The notes under the pieces are model-generated. The model saw nothing but the letters and a program-made list of their open reading frames with translations. It ran no database searches and was not told where the DNA came from. A program made the translations under genes and the position numbers. A stretch of 64,000 nt of DNA from the NCBI GenBank assembly GCA_015657535.1, contig JADHZB010001665.1, positions 1 to 64,000 on the forward strand, given 5' to 3'. Source of the stretch: Nephromyces sp. MM_2019. Taxonomy: Eukaryota; Apicomplexa; Aconoidasida; Nephromycida. Below, in pieces: positions 13,431 through 23,413 of the stretch (position 1 is the first letter of the stretch; the number at the start of each line of letters is the position of its first letter).

Positions 13431-13945
13431 TATGGGTATGAAGAAGGAGAGGGAAAAAAAGGGAAAAAAAGGGAGAAGAGGGAGAAGAGGGAGAAGAGGG
13501 GGAGAAGAGGGGGAGAAGAGGGGGAGAAGAGGGGGAGAAGAGGGGGAGAAGAGGGGGAGAAGAGGGGGAGAAGAGGGAGAAGAGGGAGAAGAGGGAGAAG
13601 AGGGAGAAGAGGAAGAAGAGGGAGAAGAGGGAGAAAAAAAGGGAAAAAGAGGGAGAAGAGGGAGAGGGAAAAAGAGGAAGAAGAGGGAGGAGAGAGAGAA
13701 GAGGGAGATAAAGCGGGAGATAAAGCGGGAGATAAGGAGGGAGAAAAAAAGGGAAAAAGAGGGAAAAAAAGGGAAAAAGAGGGAAAAAAAGGGAAAAAGA
13801 GGGAAAAAGAGGAAGAAGAGGGAGGAGAGAGAGAAGAGGGAGATAAAGCGGGAGATAAGGAGGGAGAAAAAGAGGGGAAAAAAGAGGGAGATAAAGCGGG
13901 AGATAAGGAGGGAGAAAAAGAGAAAAAGGAAGAGATCAGCAAGGA
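13431..13945. repeat. Long purine-only (GGGAGAAGA) satellite-like tract
   Basis: About 500 bp in which the plus strand is almost entirely G and A, built from GGGAGAAGA and GGGAAAAA words, with a higher-order copy: the block containing GAGATAAAGCGGGAGATAAG occurs near 13700 and again near 13840. Open frames run through both strands simply because no T is available for stops on the plus strand, so they are not treated as genes. The tract starts about 110 bp after the proposed stop codon at 13321. If the ATG14-like gene continues to 14530 instead, it sits in an intron. Confidence 0.95.
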
Positions 13946-14529
13946 AAAAAAAGAGTTTGAAGTTTCTAAAGCACTTTCTTGAAAAGTTTCAATTTACGGC
14001 GATTTTCTAATGTTCTTTCGCGTTTTAATGATATGCCTTTATCACGAGGAAATTCAAGATAAACTCAGTTTTAGCTCACTTCATTCACCATATAATATAG
14101 CTGACTAGATTTTTAATGGGTGACTGGTATAAACGCAACGCATCTCTTGTAAATCTAGCTCCAAGCTTATATGATTAAGTATTGTTTACCAAATCCTTTC
14201 AAAGTGAGTATTGCAAGCGTAACAAATGTATGCTTGTACTGCTCTCCCAGCATGATTAGTTTGTAGCTTTTAGTCGGTGAGTGTTATAATAAAATCGCTT
14301 TTTTACCTATCGATTGAATTTATTGGTGGTACGGGATTAAAGTTTATTCAGCATTCCAAGAGTGATGATAGGCATACTCTTTATTTTCTATACATATACC
14401 AGCTTAAACACCCTGATATATGTAAGAAATGAAGATTTTGCAATGTATTTTCTTGGGATATTTTTTAAAACTGTTACGAGTTGGATAAAGTTATAAACAT
14501 TTTACTTTTTTCCCCACTTTTTCATTTAG

Positions 14530-14581
14530 GCACTCTTCTCTTTCTTCTTGAGCCTTTTCTAGATCTTCAACAGTTTCCATG
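14530..14581 (+). CDS. Candidate exon, possible C-terminal extension of the ATG14-like gene
   Basis: Between a good acceptor (TTCATTTAG) and donor (GTAAGC) only one frame is open, reading TLLFLLEPFLDLQQFPW. It joins in phase to a donor at 13314 within the last ATG14-like exon, and would then resemble the TLPNLxxLL segment that follows the LNxNI block in ATG14/UVRAG proteins. The next exon in matching phase was not found; the best acceptor downstream (exon at 15351) would create a TGA. This is therefore either an alternative 3' end or a separate gene. Confidence 0.45.
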
Positions 14582-14732
14582 GTAAGCAAGTAATGTTTAG
14601 GGAATTCCGTAAAAGGATATGTATGCACGACTGAGCTTCTTTAAGCACTTTGCTTCATGCATGATCCTAATGCATTGTTCTTGCCATACGAGCTTGCCTC
14701 CCTGCTGCTAATAAGGTTTTTCATTTTTCTAG

Positions 14733-14804
14733 CGGTATGAAGAAGATCAGAATCTTCTTTCGATATATATGGCAGTTGAAAGACGTTTAGACCGTCGTTT
14801 TTTG
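14733..14804 (+). CDS. Candidate exon, unknown gene
   Basis: TTTTTCTAG acceptor and GTAGCT donor bracket 24 codons (RYEEDQNLLSIYMAVERR then LDRRFL), phase 0 at both ends. The opposite strand is also open over 14641-14847 and looks about equally protein-like, so strand choice rests only on the neighbouring plus-strand exons. Confidence 0.35.
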
Positions 14805-15350
14805 GTAGCTTCTTTTCATGGCTGCCTTTCTCTTCATCTTCCTGCATTTTTTTAAAGAAAAGTATTCTTAAGGCTCTAGATATGCTTTAAAAAGTGTTTT
14901 TATGGATTCCTCTGCTTTTTTTTGCAAGAATTTATCGTTTTCTTCATACTTTTCCCAACTTGATTATACGGAATGTTTTAAAATACTGGATTCCTCTGTT
15001 TCATCCCATTACTTTGCATATATATAAATTTTCCAAATACCCAAATGCTTTTCTCCATTTCTGTTTGATAATCATATTTTTTTTCTAGTAATTTACTTCT
15101 ACACAATATATATATAGTATAATTTTGATGATAGTAGTATAACAAGGTGTGGAGCTGAGGCTAGCTGATTTTGATGGATTAATATGTATTGCTAGACATG
15201 CTTCTTCAAAAATTGGCTGCAGAGTTTGTTACTTGAAAATGCTTATGTATCGTTTTAAGCGTAAGCTTTCTCTCATGATTTCAATGCAGCTAGCATAGCT
15301 TACTCTGAAATACAAGCTTACATCGCTTTTTGGTTCTGATAGATTTACAG

Positions 15351-15472
15351 ATCAAAAAGTTTACGTTTATTGCAAGTTTCTCACCTCTTGGTGTATATAC
15401 ACAGTACCACTGAGTGTGGCGGAGCTAGGCTTCGGCAGAAGTTACGGTCAGATAGCAAGGTTAATGCTAAAG
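15351..15472 (+). CDS. Candidate exon with STTECGGARLRQKLR segment
   Basis: Acceptor ATTTACAG and donor GTAATG enclose a 122-nt exon whose single open frame reads VSHLLVYIHSTTECGGARLR and continues QKLRSDSKVNAK. The pattern of a helix followed by T..CGG.RLR..L faintly recalls the lever region of MutS proteins, but one segment is not enough to assign a family. Phase is 2 in, 1 out. It lies downstream of the ATG14-like gene on the same strand and may belong to it or to a second gene with the exon at 16890. Confidence 0.5.
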
Positions 15473-16889
15473 GTAATGCATATTCTCATTTTTATGTGTT
15501 GCTTACGAGGTTAAAGAGTGATTTGTTGTTAGTAGCGAAACTCTGGCTTCGCATGTGTGTGATATATATATATATATATACATATATACCACACATAGTG
15601 ATCCTTTACAATTCCTCTTTGTGTTTCTATTCACTCTAGTCTTGAGTGTGTGTGGCTTTTGAGCATGTATGCTTTTGTATGTTAGCCTGTTTTATTTCTC
15701 TGTTGTAAGCTCTATACCAATACCTTGAATTTCTTTTTGAGCTGGTAAAAGAAGCCCTTCTTTATCATAAATCAAATGATATGATGTGTGCGAGAGCATC
15801 TGGGTTTTTTTTATATATCTGCTGTGATTGTCTCTGTATGCTGTATTTTACACGAAATTTTTGCCTGTATATTCTAATTGAGGCTGAAATTTTTTTTGGA
15901 TGCCCATCATTTGTGGTTAAATTAAGCAGCCATACTAGCTGTAATTTTGGTTGTATTATAAACCTTGAGAAATACTGTTTAAGCATGAATTTATTATAAA
16001 AGTGAATTTTCTTGCTAAATTGCATTGATTCTAACTTTATTTTTGATGCAACTACCTGCTTTTTTATTAACTTAAGCTGAAAGAAGTCGTAACCTCACTA
16101 AAAAAATATAAAAATGTTAGAATGATCCTCAATGAGAAGCTATTAAAATAATATTTTTTCACTGTTTGAAGCCTGGAAACTTCATGCTCATTTTTCTATG
16201 AGTGCAATCTTCCAGCACATTCTTACTGGAAGAATAACATCTGTGTCCACACCTATAGGCTTGAATCCCCTTGTCGGCACACATCTTTGGGGAAAGGGAT
16301 TATTGTAGTTTTGGTCAAACTTATGTCTTACTTGAGTATAATTGTGTGCTTTTTTGTAAGTCTACAGTAGGATATTATGCTGAATCAGTACGAGTTTCCA
16401 GCTGCAGGAAAAAGGATGTGCTCAAAACAATATTTTTTGCATTCTTTTAAAAGTTTAAAAATACCTTGCGTAGTTTTCGCAGAAGAGAGACAGGGTATAA
16501 AGCTAAATTAATGTGTATTTTTATACTTTTCTGCTTCCAAATTACCGAATTGAAGCAGTAATCAGGCTTTTTGATATATTAAGAGGCTGCTTGTAATTTG
16601 GTTTTGCATGCTTGGGATAGTGTTTTATTTTCCTTTTGAAATCTGTGCTGAATTTATTCTTTGAGATAGTGGTATCTGCGTGTAATATTGCCTTTAAGCG
16701 GGTTTCTTCATCGTTTATACAGATTTTTGAAGCTTTTTTATAAAATTTTCATAGCAGTTTTTTCATCTTTTTTAAGCAAACAGTACTAATTATTATGTGT
16801 AAAGGATCATGTTATACATTAAAAGATATTTATGTGGACAGTCTTATTAATGAAATGTGTATGTAAAGCACTGTATTTTTGATGAGCAG

Positions 16890-17019
16890 TATCGAGCAAG
16901 TCTGCATCATTTTTTTGACCCCTTTTCTGCTTCGTATGTTTCAAGGCTCCATTTCTACGATGAGGTTACCTCACTATACGCAGGAGAAGACTGGGAATCA
17001 TCTCGGAGATTCGGATTGG
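16890..17019 (+). CDS. Candidate exon, acidic/aromatic segment
   Basis: The acceptor GATGAGCAG and a GTATAT donor bracket 43 open codons, including HHFFDPFSASYVSRLHFYDE and SLYAGEDWESSRRFGL. Composition is clearly unlike the T-rich flanks, which supports coding. No family recognised. Phase 0 in, 1 out; the linking exons on either side were not resolved. Confidence 0.5.
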
Positions 17020-19507
17020 GTATATATTAATGCATAGCGATATGGTAATACGTCGCGACGGTTTAAATTCTTTAAAATATATATAGATATTTGGGGTTAC
17101 TGGTTACGCTATCAAGCGAAGATAAATATTAGGCTATTTGACGATATATTATCGTCAATGCATTCTTTCTTTATCATTGTACTATATGAATATAAAGCGG
17201 TAACGATATTTTGAGCTACTAGATTACCGTTTGTATTTTACGAGATGTAATAATTTCGTACCTACAGTAGTAAAATTCCTTGTTTTTTTTTCTTTGTTAT
17301 TTTGATTGTTTTATTTGCAAAAGTTAACCTGCAGCAAAATTTCCGGCATAATTTTTGCGTTTTAAGGCTACAGCTGTTTATTATTACATTTCGTACGTAC
17401 TTACTAGTTAATTCGTAAACAAAGTGAATTGATAGCCCTGCTGTGTATTTTTGATTAAATAGCAGCCATAACTAGAGCTAGAGGCAGGAATCTTATTTAA
17501 TGGCTTTTATTTTACTCCTTTCGTCTTCTGCAACGGAAGCAAGTTGCTTTATATTAACTGTTGTATTTCCTTCATTTTATGTATCAATTCTCATCATTTT
17601 TTCTCTTCTCTCGTATCTCTGCTTGCTAAAATTTGTGCGCTTAATTTATATAGCTAAGTGTTTCTTTGCATTTATTCTGATCCTCACGCATCTTAAGTAA
17701 AAGATATATGAGGTATTGCTTTATCTTTAGCAGAGATCTGCTGCCCCCATGTGTGGATCCTGTGTTTCTGCGAATTTTGTATCCCTTTTATTGTATAGAA
17801 ATAACAGCGAAATCCGGAAAAACAAAAAAATATATATTAATGCATGCTCTGCTTATGCAAGCATGATAGTTATGATTAGCTACAGGAATTCTTTATAATT
17901 ATCTGTATTTTTTTGAGTAAAAGATGCATTGATTTCCCTGCTAACTTAATAGCTGTTTTGTCTACTTTAGCTAGCCAATATATTTCGGATGGCTTCAAGC
18001 ACTAACATAAAGTAAGTGCGTACGATATTTTGTCGTGCTGGTGAAGCCTTCCCTTAATACCACCTATTTCAAAATTTGTGAGAGTATGAGAATTTCGTAT
18101 GCATCGCTGTAAACGGTTATGGCCTAAAGGAGGAAAGGGCAGAGGGGCATGAAGCAGATCATCGTAGATTTTGCTGCAAATGGAAACATTGGACTCAATT
18201 AAGGGATGGCGGTAGCAAGCGAAACTAGCATTCTCCAACAGGGCAAGAGAAAAATCATAAAACAGAGTAGCAGAAAAAAGAAGAAAAAAAAATACTAATA
18301 AAGCGGCATACCGAATAGATTTCTTGCTTCCATGCAAGCAGCAAGATACTAGACCTCTAATATTTTATGCTATGGAATGCCTATACTCAGTAATGATGCG
18401 CGTGGTGTGCTTATGAAGGTTTTTCAGTTTCCACATATTATAGATTGTATTGTGCTCCAATGCTTGCACACACTCCAAAGATTTGTATAGCACGAAGAAC
18501 TGCCTCGACTCCCCTTCTCTAATTGGGGTATTTAGTCTTATTGCCGGTTTTTTTTAAATTGCAAATCTATTAAAGGACGACAACTTTATTACTTTATAGG
18601 TTTATAAATCTGATTGTTGTAACGGCTATCAAGCTTTGTAGCAAAAAATATGAATTAGCTTAAGCCTTGGTTGCTAATTTTTGTACATTCTCCTCCATCC
18701 CTACGTAATAAATTCGAGCAGCGCTAGTTAATTTCAAGTCCACAAGCTGCAGCACTCGCTTAGCTTTTGACTGAGTAGTTTTCTGAATTTTCCTTTGCAA
18801 CAGAGATTCCGCTTAGCTGCGTATGTGCTGCACCAAAAATTATCTGGGAGGCTTGCGTTGACACTCCCATGTAGATTTCAATTACCTTGTGACCCCCGTA
18901 TCCCTTACCAGCTAAGTGACAACTTTGTAATTCAAAGTTGCTGGCAACGCACTTCATTAAATAGCGCAAGGAAACACGGTCCTGCGCTTTCTATTCACAT
19001 GCAATTTCACTACTCTACTCCAAATTGGCAATAAACCTGTGGCAAGAGGAAAAACACTTTTGTCCTTCGCCTTCACGCATCAAATACTCTCAGAAACAGC
19101 CTCCTCCTGTTCGCTCAAGTTGGTCAGACAGCAAGCCTGCAGTACCGACTCTGTACCAACATGGAAAGCATCACAAGATGGTCTTGCGTAATCCTTAACC
19201 CTCGTACCATTTGGAAACCATGCAATCCGGAGCGTAGAGTGCCGCGGGTTATGTATATTTGCCTCGTAGCTGCTTGCCGTGCACCATTGAAAAAAAAAGA
19301 TAATGCGCTGAATGGGCTTCTGTAAGTGAAGACTGCAGCATTCTCGCCCTCCACGTCTTTTAACCCCTAAATCTGCAATGAATTATCCATCAAATTTGAC
19401 AATAAAATGAAAGGGAGTTTCGAAATCGAGAGACGCGTCTGCGAAAAATACCCGCTGCCGGTGTTAACTCCCTAGTTTGCTCGCTTCAACCCTGAGTTCT
19501 AACGGCT

Positions 19508-19670
19508 TTGGGAGTTTTATTGATGGAATTAAATTTTATCGTAACGACATGTTATCTAGATTCTATAGTTTGCTATTCTTGAGTTTTTCTTGAGAGTTCT
19601 ATTGATGGAATTAAATGTATCCTATGAAAATCTTGCTATCTAGATTATATAGCTTACTATTCTTTTATTT
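19508..19670. repeat. Diverged tandem duplication, about 85 bp
   Basis: The words TTTTATTGATGGAATTAAAT, ATCTAGATT, TATAG and CTATTCTT occur in the same order from 19512 and again from 19596, with about 15-20 percent differences by eye. It immediately precedes and overlaps the start of the ORF at 19615. Confidence 0.7.
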
Positions 19671-19962
19671 TTCCAAAGCTTTATGCCGATGTAGTAGTTG
19701 CCCCAAAAGCAGGAAAGTTGCTCTAGAGATTTTCTCGCCAGAATTGAGCCATAACCTTCGTATGCAGCAGGACAGCCGCTTACTCCGAATATTTAACAAT
19801 AGACCGTATTCATGGAATTTCATACCAAGCAGCCATACCCACCCAAGTAAAATTCCCAAAGGTATATATCTGATGCAGCAAAAGCTATTGCATTTTTCCA
19901 CGGGCATGCAGTACACCGGTAATTCAACCTCGATTGAAAATCAGGAAATATTCTACCGCTAG
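19615..19962 (+). CDS. Possible secreted small protein ORF
   Basis: An ATG-initiated, intronless 115-codon frame ending in TAG. The first residues (MYPMKILLSRLYSLLFFYF) would act as a signal peptide or membrane anchor; the remainder is basic with a CSSC pair near residue 27. No family recognised. The opposite strand has an overlapping open frame, and there is no sign of a promoter or of splicing, so this may be a chance ORF in a zone of balanced base composition. Confidence 0.25.
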   Translation: MYPMKILLSRLYSLLFFYFSKALCRCSSCPKSRKVALEIFSPELSHNLRMQQDSRLLRIFNNRPYSWNFIPSSHTHPSKIPKGIYLMQQKLLHFSTGMQYTGNSTSIENQEIFYR

Positions 19963-21114
19963 TTTATATGCTTAGCAGAGTAGTAAAAACCTGCCCAAAG
20001 CTACTCGCAATAGCTAAAATTTGCAGCCTATTTTATAACTTTAAAACACCGTTGTAGTATTAATCAGTACTTCATACAAAACTACTTATATCAAAGAAAC
20101 TTCCCCTGTTCATAAGACACGTAGTACAAATTAATGTAAGAAATAGCTTTGAGGTACAATAGTATCGTTCTATGATTACTCTGCATACATACTCATCGAG
20201 AGCCCAGATAATGCAGTATCATAGCAGGTCCTAGTTTTTTCAGGTGTGCCTTCGATAAAGCTCAACTTGAAGTAGCTAAAAGAGGACATGAACTTGCAGC
20301 CGCCCACTAGTCGTGATTCGAGATCAATCTAACGCATCCAAGCTGCCAGGCTTCCTTATCACGCTGACTATAAATACGCCACTCTCTACCTTATGAAACA
20401 GTGTATGCTATCTTAAATTCGGCTTTTAGCTCCAGGAACCTTACTACAGCCCATTCAATTTAAAAATTCCCAGAGTAGAATAGGTAAACAGTACGGCAAG
20501 CCTGGATTTGTAAATAAAGTAAAATTATCTCTTTCATATTATCATAGAGCACAAAAGTTTATCTGACATCAATCTTTCTTGGGCTGTGGTAAATTAATAG
20601 CCAATTTGCCCTTACCATACCCCTTAGACCTTTTCATGAAGGAAGACTCAGCCTTCCTGACTAAAACAGTTGAAACACCAAATCAATAGAATATGGGGCA
20701 AAAGCAATAAAAGAGTGGTCTATCCAAGTTGAAGAATTAAGCTGCTGTTAAGACGCGTAAGGTTATTTTCACCACCTGAAAATTTGGCGCTAGAAGCATA
20801 GGTTATGCGCAATCCAAAATCTTAACCACTAGGCTTCGCAAACTGAGGAACAGCTTGGGGCCCGATATTCTACTGCAGCAAGTTTTTTGACATTAAGCCG
20901 AATAACATTACGAGGCATAGAAGCCGCGTGGATACAAAAGAATTCACTAAATTTTGAAGAAACATATAAGAACTCCAGTGATTCAATTTTAAATGTATTC
21001 AACTACAAATTAAAGGGGGTGAAAAAATCTTCCAGCAGCCAGACGACAAGATTCTGACATAAATAACTAATATTTCCCAGCAAATACTACCCCCTGAGAA
21101 GAAGCCGCGGAATA

Positions 21115-23413
21115 TCAAGCGACAGTGGGCGAATTGCTTCCTTCAGCCAATAACATTTGCAAGTATTTATCACACTTCTTCTCAGTCCATTGCAGAACAT
21201 TTATACGAATATCCCGGAACATTTTCTGTACGCACGACATATAGTAATTATAAAATTAGCATACCCCTTACCACAAACTAAAGGAAAAATAACTCAAAAA
21301 ACAAAATAGAAGCAATATGATACTTGAGATTAAGAGGGATTAAGCAGTGACTGGCAAAAGTAGCAACCTCGAAGCCAAATAACTGCTGCCTCTTCTGGTG
21401 TAGTTAGGACTTCTATGAACCGCAATAAAAAAGAAAATAATAAGCAATCAAATATGCATCTAGCTACTGAAAAATCCTAAACTGAATTGGGGTGTATACT
21501 CAGCAGGGAATAAGAAAGAAGTAAGCACTGCTCCGGGTTAACCTTTAACTACAACAGCAAGATACTAGCTTCAGTATGTAAAACTTCTAAAGAGATTTAC
21601 TTTACGTATCTTCAAAGATAAGAGAGGAAGTCTCCCCAAGGAGCTACTTAGATAGGGTCATTTTTATCGTCCCACAAAATATCAATATATAGGCACTAGC
21701 TGCTCAACCAGTATGTTAACATCCCTACAAGTCAAAATTTCTGAATAATTCGCGCCTAGTCATTTATTTTGTGATGAAAAAATACTGGAAGTTCCCCAGC
21801 GAGTAAGCATAAAACATAAAACGCAAAAAGACAACAAAAATTCAACAAAGGATTCCACTTTAGAGTTGCAATGTAGTGCAGCTTCTATTCCCCGAAGTCT
21901 AACTTGATACCTTTAATCACGAATTTCCAAATCATTCGGCTTTGAAAAGCAGAAAATAATGGAGAAGCACACGCAAGACTGATCAAGCTACCCTACGAAG
22001 CAAATAACATACACCTTCATACGATACAACTAGCTAACATAAATCTGCATCAGCGACTTATAACAAGCAATTAAGCTGCTTGCTTTGCAGATGCATTTCA
22101 ATCCTTAACAGAATCAAAAATGATGGAAGATTTCGCAGGACGAACCTTTTGCGTCCCGATAAAAAAATCACACTGCCATGCATACACAGAAAAAATTCGT
22201 TTACCATTCACACAGCACCCATAGAAGGCGAATAAAAAAAAGCTCTTCGCTGCAATACACTGACTTATAGGATAATTAGCGAGCACCAAAAATTAGGAAA
22301 GGTACTACTTGCAATTCTAGCCACAAGACATGATCAAAGTGTCAAATACAGTAGACAAGGCCTATTTTAAAGCAGCTTTTTTTTCCAAGAAATCGGTACC
22401 CCTTCATGGAATTTAAAAAACAAAATTGAAAAACTCACTGTCAAGTCAAAACCATGCTTCTCATGCAACCTCATGATTATCTTCCGTTCAGCTTCCGAAA
22501 GGTTCCTGAAGAATTTTGCAAAAGAATGCACATAACCATTACACACATAGTAGATTAGTTATGCAAAAGAAAGACACAACTCAAAAACGAAACGGTAAAT
22601 AAGAGCAACAAGATGCACCACACAACTCCTTGATAGATTAGGAAAACCCTCATGCACTTCAAATCATGCGCATACACCTTGTTTGGGTGAAAAAAGGAGA
22701 AAATGCGTATGAGGTATATGAAAAATATGAATGTGGGACTATCAGAGAATCTGCTGGCAACAAAGAGGTCGAAAATTCAATTGTTAAATGCATAAAATTT
22801 CATCATTTTGTTCGCTTTTTTCGGTGAGATTATGCTTGCTTTTAATAGAGAAACAAGAAAAATATAAAAAATTACAAAGAGAAGATAAACTACCAAAATT
22901 TAGGAACATACTCTGGAAAAAATAGAAAAAAAAATGCATGCAACTTACAGGCAAAATGCACGGCATGAAAGACTGTCGAATCGAGTTAAGATCGGTACCA
23001 GTGTAAGCACCAACTGCAAAGTATCCAAACAACTAAAAAGTCAACAAGATAGCATTCAAAAGAAAAAATTTATTTCTTTTAAAGTATACTAAAAACAATA
23101 TTTTTTTTTCCTGTAACTATTTTTATTCATAAACAACGCATCAAAATCAAGAGCACAGACCCACGAATTGAACTATTGCAGATTTTATAAACACTAAATC
23201 GTACTTTGCAGATTTCTGGAATTTCTTTCTTGCAGTCGGTGAATTCTGAGAAAAAAAATCTGCAAACGTCAACTTCGCCAGATTTTCCTTCAAGGGAGCA
23301 GAGTTTTTCCATACTTTCTTCACTATATCTGATTTATGGCGTTTTGCAACGTTAATGTAACGAGTTCGCGCAGACTTTGGAGTCCTTCTCACTTTGACAC
23401 TCGACCTCTTCAT
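21115..23413 (-). CDS. NOP16: NOP16-like nucleolar ribosome-biogenesis protein (3 exons)
   Basis: Minus-strand exons 23413-23205, 22505-22439 and 21225-21115 join in phase (GT-AG) to 128 aa ending in TGA. NOP16 is a nucleolar factor of pre-60S ribosome assembly. Seen: a basic N-terminus (MKRSSVKVRRTPKSARTRY), then IVKKVWKNSAPLKENLAKL matching the family's W-(x)n-NLxxLGL block, and after the introns LSEAERKIIMRLHEKHGFDL then TKMFRDIRINVLQWTEKK, matching the family's E-x-LxxKxGDDYxxMxxDxKLNxxQxT signature. The protein is shorter than yeast NOP16 (about 230 aa) because the acidic middle is missing. An optional extra exon at about 22949-23013 could be inserted, using a different exon-1 donor; the family gives no strong reason to include it. 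Intron sense strands are T-rich as elsewhere in the window. Confidence 0.82.

Larger units (their letters stand above)
17020..21114. other. Unresolved tail-to-tail zone between plus- and minus-strand genes
   Basis: Base composition changes from T-rich plus strand (genes on plus) to more balanced DNA here. Several frames on both strands look protein-like without a consistent model: a plus-strand frame from a true ATG at 19615; a minus-strand segment at 18002-18340 with a hydrophobic LLVFFFLLFSATLFYDF stretch; and overlapping opposite frames at 18760-19354. A plus-strand stretch at about 19137-19326 has a GCAG acceptor and GTAAGT donor. These may be exons of a gene that could not be assembled or decayed coding sequence. 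Confidence 0.4.

Noticed and set aside
13333..14010. Long open frame of about 225 codons (KKGRRGRRGEEGE-type) and its antisense Pro/Ser-rich partner
   Set aside because: Both arise from the purine-only repeat, which lacks the bases needed for stop codons. No splice or start context supports translation.
15351..15472. MutS (MSH4/MSH5) lever-domain resemblance of STTECGGARLRQ
   Set aside because: Only a short pattern matches; no Walker A or other MutS block was found nearby.
18002..18340. Minus-strand frame with a signal-peptide-like hydrophobic run
   Set aside because: The frame has no ATG before the hydrophobic run and could only be a terminal exon. No upstream partner exon in phase was found, so it is not called a gene.
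20760..20850. tRNA-like A-box (minus-strand TAGTGGTTAAGAT) and a similar one near 55095
   Set aside because: No anticodon stem or GGTTCGAATCC-type B box could be folded at either place. They may be chance or very old tRNA-derived SINE fragments.
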